The notes: a model not told the origin generated them from the letters alone. A stretch of DNA of 58,961 nt from Ahniella sp. (GCA_016712105.1 JADJRU010000021.1:1-58961), one strand, 5' to 3'. Positions 1 to 9,440 are shown, counted from the stretch's first letter. Program-made: numbers and translations.

Positions 1-442
1 CGACACCATCGGCTCGAACTTGCCGATCAGTCCGCGCAAATGCAGGTCATCTTCCTTGGACGTCAGATAGTCGTTGCTGTAAGGTAAAACCCTCCATGTC
101 CTTGAACTCAACCAACTGTCCATCGATCTTGCGAATTCTCTTCGCGCAGTTCAAAAAATCCAGATGTTGCGGTCTCTTGGTGCCGTTCGAATCGACCTTG
201 GTGAAGCGATACATCAGCGCCAGGGACTGGCCCGGCTTGAGCGTATAGGTTGGCGGCGACGCTGTGCTCACTGGAACCTCCTTCCGATCGAGGAAGGCTT
301 GCGAGATTCTCTCGCTGTTGTACTCGCTGATCTTGCGCTCCGCGTCGCCGACCCGGCCGATGTACGCAGCGTAGGGCACATCTGAAGCGTGGGCGATCTG
401 ACTCATGAGCAATCCTGTCAAAAGCAAAGGTAGTGGACGCAT
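1..442 (-). CDS. Exported protein of unknown function, cut by window edge, one frame break
   Basis: The start at 442 is chosen because a good ribosome site (AGGAACGG) lies just upstream and the first 20 residues (MRPLPLLLTGLLMSQIAHAS) form a signal peptide. The longer open frame upstream to 649 looks non-coding. The mature part is rich in charged residues and no family was recognised. The frame as written stops at 47-49. Shifting frame near 80-95, in a GGTAAAACCC stretch, restores a plausible continuation (YSNDYLTSKEDDLHL, then GLIGKFEPMVS) that runs off the left edge. The gene is therefore probably longer than shown and the break is probably a sequencing indel. Function unknown; periplasmic or secreted by inference. 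Confidence 0.6.
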
Positions 443-1015
443 TTCCGTTCCTGCAACGCCGCACCGCGCGGCGCAATGATCATCACGTGATTCATCCTGG
501 CCCAAATCCCAGAGGCATGGGACGGTGAGATAGAGCGGGCCCCAGAACCACACACCGCACACACCGGACACCCAGCAATTCCCGTGCGGAGCAGAGTTGT
601 TGCTGGACACCCATGAGCAAAAAACTCCCCAAGCAATAAGATCAATCATTGCTGTCAGGCGGAGGTCATGATTTCTATGGCCCGTCGCGGTTGGTCACCG
701 TCCAGGACTCACCGGACTTCATTTCCACGCCGGTGCAGAGAACCTTGAACACGTCATCGCATGATCCCGAGGGTGACGACCGGACACCCCACCAACGTGG
801 AACGCGCGCCTGTTAACTCCTGGACTAATCATCCTTGGGTGTCCGATATTCGGCGTGATCGAACCGCGATAAAGTCGAGTGGCCTAATCGGATTAGCCAT
901 CAATGCTCTAAACAGCCCCGCTACTGAAATCGGGGGACGTCGGCTGCAACGCCCCGGCTCCTCGATATTCTGATCTCCGGCAAAACGGGTCAGTGAGGGC
1001 ACAAGGCGCCGTGCT
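443..1015. other. Intergenic stretch with a recurring octamer
   Basis: Apart from the possible gene fragment at 675-812, no convincing gene is seen. The octamer GGACACCC (or its complement GGGTGTCC) occurs at 566-573, 605-612, 782-789 and 837-844, four times within 280 bases. It occurs again at 6037-6044. It may mark remnants of a dispersed repeat. Confidence 0.4.
675..812 (-). pseudogene. Possible C-terminal fragment of a hypothetical protein
   Basis: An open frame of 45 codons ends in TAG at 675-677. Its last ~28 residues (CDDVFKVLCTGVEMK, then SGESWTVTNRDGP) read like real protein. No start codon with a ribosome site is visible before the frame closes at 813-815. It could be the tail of a gene broken by an indel or a degraded remnant. 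No family recognised. Confidence 0.3.
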
Positions 1016-3269
1016 TCACGGAATCGGCGGCGGGTTCCCACGGTTGAAGTACTGCACGCATTCGTCGAAAGTGAAATTGCGCGAAATCCGCGTGCGGGCC
1101 AGCGCCATCAATTCGTGCGCATCGCACGTGTAAATCTGCACGCGCTGTTGATGACAGACCGCCATCCGTTTTCCATCGGGCCGCCAGGCAACGCTGTCGG
1201 CAGGTCCGTGATTGACCGCAAACGATTCTTTGCCGGTGGCGCTGTCCGAAATCCGGACAAATCGTTCGATACCAGCCCAGTACGGACCATTGCCGCCATC
1301 GTAGAGCCCCGTGGCCTTCGGCCATGAGGTGACAAGCTGCTGACCATCCGGGCGCCAGTACACCAGCGGCGGAAGGGTAGCGGTGTAATCGTCAATAAAC
1401 TCCGGTTGTGGCAGGCGTTGCCCGCTTTCCAGGTCCCACAGGCTGAGCACGGGAATGTCGCCCGGTTTGGGTCCGGCACCGGACGCCGTCTGGCCACCGC
1501 CCACCGCCAACAAGGCCAGGCGTGTGTGGTCAGGGCTGAACGCAGACGCGGCAAATCCCGGGGGATTCGCGAAGGAATACAGCACGGCTTCGCCCGGCAC
1601 ATACCAACCGGTGATCGTGGAACTGGTCATCGTCACCAGACGTTTGCCATCCGGCAGCCAGACCATGCTGATCGGGGCTTCGGCATTGGGACCGCCCAAG
1701 GTCCGCAACACACGCCCGGATTCCACCTCTCGAATCGTCACCGCGGCATTTCCGGTTACGACCGCCAGAACGGTTCCATCGGGGCTGAGCGCATGCAGCA
1801 ACGAGTCCATCCCGGCATCCGGACTCGACACGAGCTGCCGGGTTCGCATATCCCACACGCCCACGCGATGTGGCGCATAGGTCGCCGCCAGGGCGGAGCC
1901 ATCGGCGCTCCAGCTCAGGTTCTGCAGTGACGCCACAGGCACCGCATCGACGACCGGCAATGTCAGAAGTGCTTCGCCATTGGCGGCAAACCAGATTCGG
2001 GTGACGTTCTTGGATCCCGAGGCGTTCAATTCGTTCGCGACAAGCCACGCACCATCCGGACTCCAGGCAACATCGATCCGCTGGGTCGGGCCTTGCGTCG
2101 GAAAACGAAACCATTCCGTGCCGTGATCCGCATCCATGATCCGGATGGCGTCGAAGCAGGCCACCGCAATCCGCGCACCGTCCGGGCTGAATGCGGCGGA
2201 GAACACCTCTTCCGCGAACCGAAGCGTCGCCCACTCGACACCATCCGACCCATCGTCCACACGCATGTCCCAGATCTTCGTGTTGAGATAACCACGCTTG
2301 CCGGCACCTTGCCCGGCAACGTTCGGGGAAAAATTCATCGGACCCGTTTGCCCCGTGCCCGTCGCCAACTGGGTGCCGTCGCGGCTCCACGCCAGAAATG
2401 GATTGGCGTCGGCTTGGCGAAGCCCGCGAAGCGTCATCGACAGAGCGCCATGGGCCGCGTCGAAGATCCCAACCTTCCCACCACTTCGTTTTGCCAGTCG
2501 CTTGCCACACTGCATCGAGCGCCACGGCTAGCATCGTGCTGTCCGGGCTCCAGGCCACACTGGTCACATTCCGATCCGGGCCCAAGTTCTGAACGGCGGC
2601 ACCGGTATTCGCATCCCACAATCGAACGCCACTCGCGCACGTGGCAATCCGTTTGCCATCGGGGCTCCAGGCCACGTTCGACACTGAGCCACCGCCCAAG
2701 GTCATCAACAACGCAGCAGTCTCGACATCCCACACACCACTCGATGTCGAACTCTGGATCGCCAGGCGCCGACCGTCCGGACTGAAGCAGACCGAAAACG
2801 CCTGATCAATCCGAATCGTCATCAGCACTGTTCCGTTCGAAGCATCCAGAATTGCGACATTCGGCAGCAAGCTGCCCACGGCAATCTTCGTACCATCAGG
2901 ACTGAACGCAATGGACCATGTGTTCGTCAGCGGGTTAGACCACAAGCGCTCACCGGTCTTGGCAGCCCAAAGCACAACCGGACCATCCGCCGACCCGGTC
3001 ACGATCAGCGAGCCGTTGGGACTCCAATCGGCACAGGTCGGCGCCGCATTGGCGTCATACCGAAGCACACGCCGCAACCGCGACTGCCAGATCGCCTGAC
3101 GAAGCGCGAGTTGTGCTGCAAGCTCTGCCGGTTCGCCGTGCCGCAAGGTGGCATCAAGCGCCTGCATCCCCAGCAGAATGCTGCGTTCCGGATCCTGATC
3201 GAGCGCCGCAGCAGAAAGCGCCGCAAAGACTTGCGCCTGCAGCGAATGGGGGTTGTCGGAAGTGGGCAT
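1016..3269 (-). CDS. WD40-repeat beta-propeller protein (nSTAND-type linker), one frame break
   Basis: The protein carries many tandem WD40 blades, seen as repeated FSPDG/WSPDG turns each followed by a WD or WDV strand end, enough for two propellers (about 750 residues). The first ~60 residues (DQDPERSILLGMQALDA followed by a QLALRQAI helix) resemble the helical linker that joins the NTPase to the WD40 repeats in STAND-type signalling ATPases. The tail (LMALARTRISR, then FTFDECVQYF) also matches those proteins. No P-loop is present in or directly upstream of the gene. The frame changes between about 2470 and 2515 while WD40 sequence continues on both sides, so this is one gene. The start at 3269 has GGGAG upstream. 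It is probably a cytoplasmic protein-interaction scaffold; partner unknown. Confidence 0.75.
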
Positions 3270-3566
3270 TCGGTAAGCTCCCAAGTGGAAAGTGATCGGC
3301 TTGCCGCGAGGGTATCGGAATCTCAAGTCTCCCATTTCAGCGTGCGGAAACACGGGCACGAAGGGGAGAGAGGGAACCCAAGTGGTTGGGTCGACCTTAG
3401 TTCGAACCGCGCTTCAGCTGCAAGATCTGCGTCCTCGACATGCCTGCCGCCAGTCGTCACGGTACTGCCGCCGCTGATCCCAAAGGCGTTGTCGGGGCGA
3501 TATCGGTCCCTTAGCGTTGTTCGGGCGCGGTCACCTTCGATGGCCGGCTCAACAGGAACAGCTACT
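3270..3566. other. Divergent intergenic region, nothing recognised
   Basis: About 300 bases separate the divergently oriented WD40 and SnoaL-like genes, so promoters for both should lie here. No clear promoter, operator or repeat could be defined by eye. Confidence 0.4.
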
Positions 3567-4110
3567 ATGGAAATTCAATCTCGTTGGCGTCACACCCTGA
3601 TCCGCAAGCTCGTGACTTGTCTGGCCATCTTTGCCATGGGGAACATGCCTTGCCCGGGCAAGGCCGGCGATCAGGTCCTGGACAGAACAAGGCTCTGGTG
3701 CGGCAGGTGTATGAGCAGGGTTTGAGTCGCGGCGAATTCAAGGTGCCGTACGTCCGATTTCATCGGCCACGGAGGGTAACAAAACCTTTGATCACTCGGC
3801 AGGCATGGCCGAAGCCAAAGGCTTGCGTACGGCGTTCCCAGACCTGCAAGCGCGCGTCGATCTGATCCTGGCCGAAGGTGACCTCGTTTCGGTGCGTTGG
3901 ACCGCCACCGGCACCAATACCGGCGCGGCCATGGGCATTCCGGCAACGGGCAAGCACGTGCAGATCAGCGGTACCACGGTGTTTCGGATTCGGGATGGCG
4001 CGATTGCCGAAGAATGGACTTCGGGCGACAACCTTGGCCTGATGCGGCAATTGGGTTTGCTGCCGGCGGAGTTCCAAGCGCCATTGCCGAGACAAGCAGC
4101 GCAGCGATAG
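3567..4110 (+). CDS. SnoaL-like / NTF2-fold ester cyclase family protein, exported, several frame breaks
   Basis: ATG 3567 follows an AGGAA site and opens a signal-peptide-like start (LIRKLVTCLAIFAMG). The family signature is then spread over different frames: NKALVRQVYEQGLSRGEF near 3690-3740, DFIGHG near 3757, and NKTFDHSAGMAEAKG from 3779. The run to 4110 contains ISGTTVFRIRDGAIAEEW and a closing LMRQLGLLP, which is the SnoaL/ester-cyclase core on an NTF2 fold. At least two frame changes lie between about 3670 and 3780, more than in most genes here, so real decay cannot be excluded. It ends 9 bases before the LytS-type kinase gene and is probably co-transcribed with it. Substrate unknown. 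Confidence 0.6.
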
Positions 4111-4119
4111 GCTCAGCGG

Positions 4120-5214
4120 ATGAGACTGCTCGCTCAAGGCGGCCCCAAAAGCGCATGGATTGCTCGGATCGCGGCAGCTTGGGCCTTGCTCGGGCTGTTG
4201 CTGGCGGCTCAAGCTTGGTTGTCTTATTCGATTCGTAACGAACCGATCGCCTGGACGCGTTCGCTCGCGGTGTGGCTGAGTTGGGCCTGCTTCTGGGCAA
4301 TCTTGACCCCAGTTGCGCTGCGACTGGTCAAGCGCTTCCCGATTGAGCGCCCCTGGCGGTTCCAGCGACTGATCGTGCATCTGATCGCCAGCGTGGTCCT
4401 GGCCAGCTTTAATCTGGCCATGTTTGCGGTGGTTGCCCCTTGGGTGGGCGCGCAGAATGTAGAGGCCACCTGGTGGGCGACGTTCTCCCGATTGATGGCC
4501 GCTGCCTTTCTGCTCAATCTGCCCGTGTACTGGCTAATGATCGGCGCCAGTCAGGCCGTGCGCACCGCGCAAGGTGGCGCGCGAACGGCAGCAGCAGGCA
4601 CTGGAACTGCAGGCACAGCTGGCAGAAGCGCGACTCCAGACATTGCGGGCACAGATCAAGCCACACTTTCTGTTCAATGCGTTGAACACGGTGGCAGTGC
4701 TGATGAAGGAAGATGTCGCGCTAGCCGAGCGTGCGCTGCTGAGTGTGTGTGGGCTCCTGCGCGCAACGTTGTCGGCTGACGATTCGCACCAGATTCCGCT
4801 GCGTGACGAACTCGCCCTGGTCGAGGCGTATTTGTCGGTTGAGCAGCTTCGATTGGGCGAGCGATTGTCCTACCGAGTCAGTGCCGAGCCCGAGACCTTA
4901 TCGGCACAAGTACCACCGATGGTGCTGCAAACCTTGGTGGAGAACGCGGTCGAGCATGGAATCGCGCCACGGCGAGCACCCGGTCGTATCGAGGTGACGG
5001 CGACGCGTTCTGAATCGGGGCTGTGTCTCATCGTTTTCCGACAATGGCTTTGGGCTTGGTCAATGAGGCATCCGAAGGCATTGGGCTCAGCAATATCCGA
5101 ACTCGGCTGGCCTTGCTCTATGGCGACCGCCAACGGCTGGTGCTGCAAGCGGCTGCGGGGATCGGCGTGGGTGCCCGCATCGACCTGCCAATGGCTCATG
5201 AGCCCGTCCCATGA
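4120..5214 (+). CDS. LytS/YehU-type sensor histidine kinase, frame breaks
   Basis: The N-terminal ~150 residues hold four hydrophobic membrane segments. A coiled linker (RERQQQALELQAQ) follows, then the phospho-acceptor box of the His_kinase (PF06580) family, QIKPHFLFNALN near 4660-4690. The ATPase region shows VLQTLVENAVEHGI (N box), a DNGFG block near 5040, and GIGLSNIRTRLALLYG (G box). The frame changes near 4570-4580 and again around 5030-5060, where DNGFG and the following GIGLSN lie in different frames. All catalytic motifs survive if the indels are corrected. The stop overlaps the start of the LytTR regulator gene by four bases (ATGA), so the two form a two-component pair. The signal sensed is unknown. 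Confidence 0.8.
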
Positions 5215-5978
5215 GCTACCGGGCGCTTATTGTCGACGATGAACCGATCGCCCGCCGTGGCATGCGCATGCGTTTGGCGGCACAGGCCGATTTCGAGGTG
5301 GTTGGTGACTGCGGCGATGGCGCAGCGGCGATCGAGTCGATTCTGGAACTGAAGCCGGATGTCGTGTTCCTCGATATTCAAATGCCGGAGGTTGACGGCT
5401 TCGAGGTGGTCGCTGCCTTGAAGCCGGAACAACTGCCGGCCGTGGTGTTTGTCACCGCCTTCGATCAATACGCCATAAAAGCCTTCGACGTGCAGGCCTT
5501 GGACTACGTGCTGAAGCCAATCGATGGTGAGCGGTTTGAGCGCACGCTGATGCGAATCCGCGAACAACTGGCGCGCACGCGACCGGATCAGGATCTGGCC
5601 GGACGGATTGAGCACGCCTTGGCAAAACTGCGACAGGACGGTCATCGCGCTTACGCGGACCGCCTGGCGGTGCGCACCGATAACCGCGTCCGGATCGTCG
5701 AAGCGGCCGACATCGACTGGGTGCAGGCCGCTGGCAACTATGTCGAATTGCACGTCGCGACCAAGGTGATCCTGATGCGCGGTACGCTGTCTGATCTGAC
5801 CGCGCGCCTGGACCCAGAGCGCTTCGTTCAAGTGTCGCGCTCGGCGGTGGTACAGGTAAGCAGCATTCGCGAGCTGCAGCCCGGGTTTGATGGTGACTAT
5901 CTACTGCTTCTTGACAGCGGCGCCGCGGTTCCGGGAAGTCGCCGGTATCGGCAGGTCTTTTCGCGTTTGGGGCTTTGA
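5211..5978 (+). CDS. LytR/AlgR-type response regulator (REC + LytTR)
   Basis: A complete 255-residue regulator. Residues 1-120 form a receiver domain with the acidic pair D9-D10, phospho-acceptor D55 (FLDIQMPEVDG) and K102 (DYVLKP). Residues ~150-255 form a LytTR DNA-binding domain with the typical VEAADIDWVQAAGNYVELH and FVQVSRSAVVQ strands. It would be phosphorylated by the kinase encoded immediately upstream and would bind DNA to regulate transcription. The frame is intact. Targets are unknown; the SnoaL-like gene ahead of the kinase is an obvious candidate because of its position. Confidence 0.93.
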   Translation: MSYRALIVDDEPIARRGMRMRLAAQADFEVVGDCGDGAAAIESILELKPDVVFLDIQMPEVDGFEVVAALKPEQLPAVVFVTAFDQYAIKAFDVQALDYVLKPIDGERFERTLMRIREQLARTRPDQDLAGRIEHALAKLRQDGHRAYADRLAVRTDNRVRIVEAADIDWVQAAGNYVELHVATKVILMRGTLSDLTARLDPERFVQVSRSAVVQVSSIRELQPGFDGDYLLLLDSGAAVPGSRRYRQVFSRLGL

Positions 5979-6605
5979 AGGTCAGCAAAGATTGCGCTAA
6001 GCGGTGGCTTGGTCGGGCCGATAACAGATGATGTGGGGACACCCACTCAACCTAAGAAAACAGAGGATGTGCTCAAGGGATTGGGGCTTGCAAGCGCGAT
6101 GGCCGGCGCGCTCTAAACTGCTATCCAAATCAGGGACAAAGCTCGCTGCATTCAGTGAGTGTCGGGGTGTTTTCTTTGGTAAGCGGCCAATTTTCGAATT
6201 CGTCAGCGCGAGGTCGCCTTCAGGCGTGACTGCAGCTCGCAATGTCGCTGAAAGCCTTCAATCGTGGTGAGTCATTGGCGACCGGAATGGCTCTCGCGTC
6301 CTAGAGACCGTGGCGGACATATTTCGGAAGATGAATTCATGGAGCTCCTGGGCGTCCGATGGGGCGGGTTTTCCGTCCGTGGATATGGTTCGTTTTGAGA
6401 GACTATTGATGGGTTTCCGATATGGGTCGACCGAAATAGTTCTCATGTCTTGGAACCTTGGCGGACACTCTCAGAGGATGAATTCAAGGGTGCTCCGGTA
6501 TTGGTCCTCAGGAAATGTCCTCATTGACCTTTTTCTGTAAGAGCCGAAACTCAACGAGCATGTCCTTACCATGTTTGCAGAGTAACCTTTCAAAAGGACT
6601 AGAAG
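5979..6605. other. Left border region of the accessory island
   Basis: About 630 bases with no intact gene. The first part contains GTGGGGACACCCAC at 6034-6047, which carries the same octamer as 566-844 and is nearly palindromic. The second part (6279-6501) is a diverged direct repeat described separately. Base composition becomes A+T richer from about 6100 onward. This makes it the likely junction between core chromosome and acquired DNA. Confidence 0.5.
6279..6501 (-). repeat. Diverged direct repeat with decayed coding character
   Basis: Two copies start at 6279 and 6428 (period 149). They share CGACCG-AAT, then TCTC-GTC, then TGGCGGACA and GATGAATTCA, about three quarters identical by eye over ~73 bases, with weaker similarity outside that core. 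On the minus strand both translate alike (EFIFRNMSATVSRTREPFRS against EFIL*ESVRQGSKT*ELFRS, where * is a stop). They therefore look like remains of a duplicated coding unit. No family recognised. Confidence 0.5.
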
Positions 6606-7310
6606 ATGGCACGATTCATTGTAGTTCTTGGAGCCGATGGCGGAGGTGTAGAAGTACATCCCATGAAGGATTGGCTCCGCAATAATCCTATGCATGTCCC
6701 GCCAGGGCAGAACCCCAGTGAGAGTACATCTCGCCAGTTGCTTAGCGGTTTGCGTAAACAGGGGTGGTCTTTCCAAGAGACGTCTACCGAAGTACGACTA
6801 TTTCCACCTAACTCGCGGCTTTCTGATCAAGACGTTTCATCAGCGTTGGGCGTATCAGTTGAGCAAGGAGAGTCTGCCGAAGAACTGGAAGAGGCAGTCT
6901 TTCAGTTTGAGGCCCAACTTCGAGACTTCATCGCGCAGAACTTGTCGCGAATCGAGGTTCCCGGATTGCGGTTGCGGCTGTTTCATGATGATGCTGGCCG
7001 GAACGGCATCGAGTATCCAACACCAGTTGGTCCAATAGATGTGCTCGCTGAAGATCAAGATGGTCACTTGTACGTGTTTGAACTTAAGCGCGGCCGAACA
7101 CCAGACCATGTGATTGGACAATTGATGCGTTATATGGGGTGCTTGAAGGCAGTGTATGGCGGAAAGCGTTCAGTGCATGGTGTCATAGTTGCTCGTGAGA
7201 TCACTTCGGGCTTGCGCTACGCAGCCACTGTTGTCCCAAACGTTCGGCTTTACGAGTATGAGATCCAGTTTTCGCTGCGCGGTGCTGGGCACCTCCCAAG
7301 TGGCGCCTGA
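6606..7310 (+). CDS. NucS/DUF91-like PD-(D/E)xK nuclease
   Basis: This 234-residue protein carries the NucS/DUF91 nuclease core. IEYPTPVGPIDVLAED (E137, D145) is followed by HLYVFELKRGR (E159-x-K161), then IGQLMRYMG with Q172, and VHGVIVA as the next strand. These are the metal-binding and catalytic positions of the RecB-like fold and they are all present. Residues 1-100 form a separate N-terminal region not resembling the NucS dimerisation barrel, including a possible winged-helix-like segment (SRQLLSGLRKQGW). The start follows AGGACTAGAAG. It is the first gene of the island and runs in the same direction as the DUF262 gene 130 bases downstream. By family it should cut DNA with branched, mismatched or single-stranded structure; its role here is inferred to be defence. 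Confidence 0.75.
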   Translation: MARFIVVLGADGGGVEVHPMKDWLRNNPMHVPPGQNPSESTSRQLLSGLRKQGWSFQETSTEVRLFPPNSRLSDQDVSSALGVSVEQGESAEELEEAVFQFEAQLRDFIAQNLSRIEVPGLRLRLFHDDAGRNGIEYPTPVGPIDVLAEDQDGHLYVFELKRGRTPDHVIGQLMRYMGCLKAVYGGKRSVHGVIVAREITSGLRYAATVVPNVRLYEYEIQFSLRGAGHLPSGA

Positions 7311-7443
7311 ATGCGGTGCAAAAAAGTGTTGCTTGGATGGTTTGTTGAGTTTAGACGTTCAGTATCACGCGACTCAAAAATGTGCCGAGTCGAAAAACTA
7401 ATCACACGAGCATGATTTGAACTCACCTTGGCGGGCGCACGGT

Positions 7444-8649
7444 ATGAAAATGTTCCAACTCCTAAATGGCGAAGAACTTGAGATTTCAAAGGCATTTCCG
7501 AGTGGCGTGATTCAGGCTACTGATGCTGAATTGAACGACCGATATGCTGGCGGGGCGGTGCGAATCGTAACCGAGCAGGCACGGTACCCGTTACCTCAGA
7601 TCCCGCAGATGGTGTCCAGCTCCGATTACAGACTCGACCCGGAGTTTCAAAGGCGTCATAGGTGGGACGATGTTAAGAAGTCGCGTTTAATTGAGTCGTT
7701 CATAATTAACGTGCCTGTTCCACCTGTTTTCTTGTACGAGGTTGGATATGCCAAGTACGAAGTTATGGATGGCCTCCAGCGACTGACGGCGATTGACGAC
7801 TTCTATCAATACTTTTTGGTGCTGGACGGACTGGAGGAATGGCCAGAGCTCAACGGGAGAACTTATAAGACTCTGCCGGAGGCGGTTCGGCGTGGCGTTG
7901 ATCGCCGATACTTGTCATCCGTGGTCTTGCTTCAGGAGACTGTGAGCGATCCGGTTGAGGCGCAGCGGCTCAAGCAGCTTGTTTTTGAGCGCATAAACAG
8001 CGGTGGAGTATCGCTGTCGTTCCAAGAGAGTCGAAACGCCATTTTTGATGGCCCAATGAATCGATTGTGCATTCGCCTAAGCCGACATCCTGCGCTATGC
8101 AAAACTTGGGGGATTCCTGAGCCGAATCCACAGGAATTGGATGGTGGGGAGATCAACCCCAAAGCGAGGTTAAATGACACATTTCGTAGAATGGACGACG
8201 TTGAGCTCGTCCTCCGGTTTTTCGCCTATCGGCAAAGACTTTCGAATCAGGATGGTGCATTGAAGCCGTATTTTGACCGTTACCTTCAGTTGGCCAATAG
8301 TTTCCCATCTGAGGTTGTCGATAGCCTGCAAAGTATCTTTGAGTCGACGATCACACTCGCATACGATCTTTTTGGGGAGGAGGCATTCTATCTTTGGCGC
8401 AGGCGTGCTTCGGGATGGGGCTGGTATCGCAGACCGACAACCGCTGTGTACGATCCAATGATGTTTGCGTTGAGTCAGTTTAAGGGAAAGCGAGATGATC
8501 TGATCGCCAAGAGAATTGAATTGAAGGATAGGGTTCGCCAGATGTATGAGCAGCACTACGATCAGTTCGAGGGGCGGTATACGAATAAGGAGAATCTTCG
8601 CGTTCGGAATGAACTTTTTACGGCTGTGTTTTTCAGTGTGCTTTCATGA
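7444..8649 (+). CDS. DUF262 domain protein (GmrS-like N-terminal domain)
   Basis: A 401-residue protein. Residues ~50-200 hold the DUF262 core, a ParB/sulfiredoxin-like fold: DPEFQRRHRWDDVKKS (65-80), IINVPVPPVFLYE (88-99), VMDGLQRL (107-114), and ERINSGGVSLSFQESRN (182-198). These include the DGQQR-type motif (here DGLQR) used for nucleotide binding or hydrolysis in GmrSD-type restriction enzymes. The remaining ~200 residues are helical with aromatic clusters. There is no DUF1524 HNH domain, so this is the S-like half alone. The stop overlaps the HEPN gene start by four bases (ATGA), implying translational coupling. ATG 7444 is preferred over upstream TTG 7417 because DUF262 similarity begins well inside. 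Known relatives act in restriction or toxin-like conflict systems. Confidence 0.85.
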   Translation: MKMFQLLNGEELEISKAFPSGVIQATDAELNDRYAGGAVRIVTEQARYPLPQIPQMVSSSDYRLDPEFQRRHRWDDVKKSRLIESFIINVPVPPVFLYEVGYAKYEVMDGLQRLTAIDDFYQYFLVLDGLEEWPELNGRTYKTLPEAVRRGVDRRYLSSVVLLQETVSDPVEAQRLKQLVFERINSGGVSLSFQESRNAIFDGPMNRLCIRLSRHPALCKTWGIPEPNPQELDGGEINPKARLNDTFRRMDDVELVLRFFAYRQRLSNQDGALKPYFDRYLQLANSFPSEVVDSLQSIFESTITLAYDLFGEEAFYLWRRRASGWGWYRRPTTAVYDPMMFALSQFKGKRDDLIAKRIELKDRVRQMYEQHYDQFEGRYTNKENLRVRNELFTAVFFSVLS

Positions 8650-9440
8650 CGCAATCAGCCTTGCCAGATGCGCTCAGGTCAATTGAGAATGTAAGGCGAT
8701 TCATTCGCTCATCAGAGAGCAAGGTTTCCGCTGTGAAGCACATTCTCAGCATCAGCGAAGATATTGCTCGATGTGCATCGACGTGGGCCCGTGATGTAGC
8801 CGAGTTTGATGAAGGAAGGAAGTACGACTTCGCGTGTGCCGTGATTATGTTGTATGGCGCAATGGAGCGGTTCGTTGAAGACTCGGCTGAGGAGGCTATC
8901 GCTGGTCTGTTGAGGGTGACCGAATCGTATGAAGATCTCCCTGCGCGACTCAGAACTGTTCATTTCGATTTGACTTTGACCCATCTTGCCCGCACAAGAG
9001 AATCCAGATACGACAGGCGCATTGGTGCTCAAGAACTTGTTCAGGCGCTTTCGAGTTGTCTTTCCAGCAATTGCCCGTTCGAGTTCATCACTGATTCAAT
9101 GCTTCATCACAGCGCAAACTTTCGGGTGCAAATAGTTGATGACTTTTACGCTCGTCTCGATTTGTCGTCTGCAAGCATACTTGCCATTGAGTCAACGCCG
9201 TTCCAAGCTTACCTAACTTCTCTTGGAATTACGGTGTCATCTGGCCGACCAGAAGCAATTTTGGATCGAATAAATCTTTTAGTCTCGATGCGAAATGAAG
9301 TGGCTCACGGTGACATGAGGAACATATTAGCGCCAAGCGAACTTATGCCCTATTGTGATCAATTAGAAGCATATTGTCGTGGTCTATCTGATGCTCTTGA
9401 TAGTCATGTCGTTTCACTGTGCACACAAGAGAGGCATTGA
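8646..9440 (+). CDS. HEPN-domain protein (RiboL-PSP / MAE_28990-like)
   Basis: A 264-residue all-helical protein with a C-terminal R-x4-H motif (RNEVAH, R216 and H221), the active-site signature of HEPN ribonucleases. The N-terminal half has CAVIMLYGAMERFVEDSAEEA, the helix typical of HEPN proteins that sit beside DUF262 genes. Its ATG overlaps the DUF262 stop, so the two products are probably made in equal amounts and may form a complex. HEPN proteins of this type are either RNases or inactive partners; the intact motif argues for activity. Cytoplasmic. The frame is intact. Exact subfamily is uncertain. Confidence 0.75.
   Translation: MTQSALPDALRSIENVRRFIRSSESKVSAVKHILSISEDIARCASTWARDVAEFDEGRKYDFACAVIMLYGAMERFVEDSAEEAIAGLLRVTESYEDLPARLRTVHFDLTLTHLARTRESRYDRRIGAQELVQALSSCLSSNCPFEFITDSMLHHSANFRVQIVDDFYARLDLSSASILAIESTPFQAYLTSLGITVSSGRPEAILDRINLLVSMRNEVAHGDMRNILAPSELMPYCDQLEAYCRGLSDALDSHVVSLCTQERH

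Noticed and set aside
443..649. N-terminal extension of the first gene (start at 649)
   Set aside because: The residues before MRPLPLLL are Cys/Trp-rich and unlike a protein start; ATG 442 has a ribosome site and a signal peptide.
761..973. 70-codon plus-strand ORF at 761-973
   Set aside because: No ribosome site, no family resemblance, and it overlaps the better minus-strand gene fragment.
7311..7443. 34-codon ORF and small inverted repeat (CGACTC/GAGTCG) between the nuclease and DUF262 genes
   Set aside because: The ORF has no supporting features and the 6-bp stem with an 11-base loop is too weak to call an operator.
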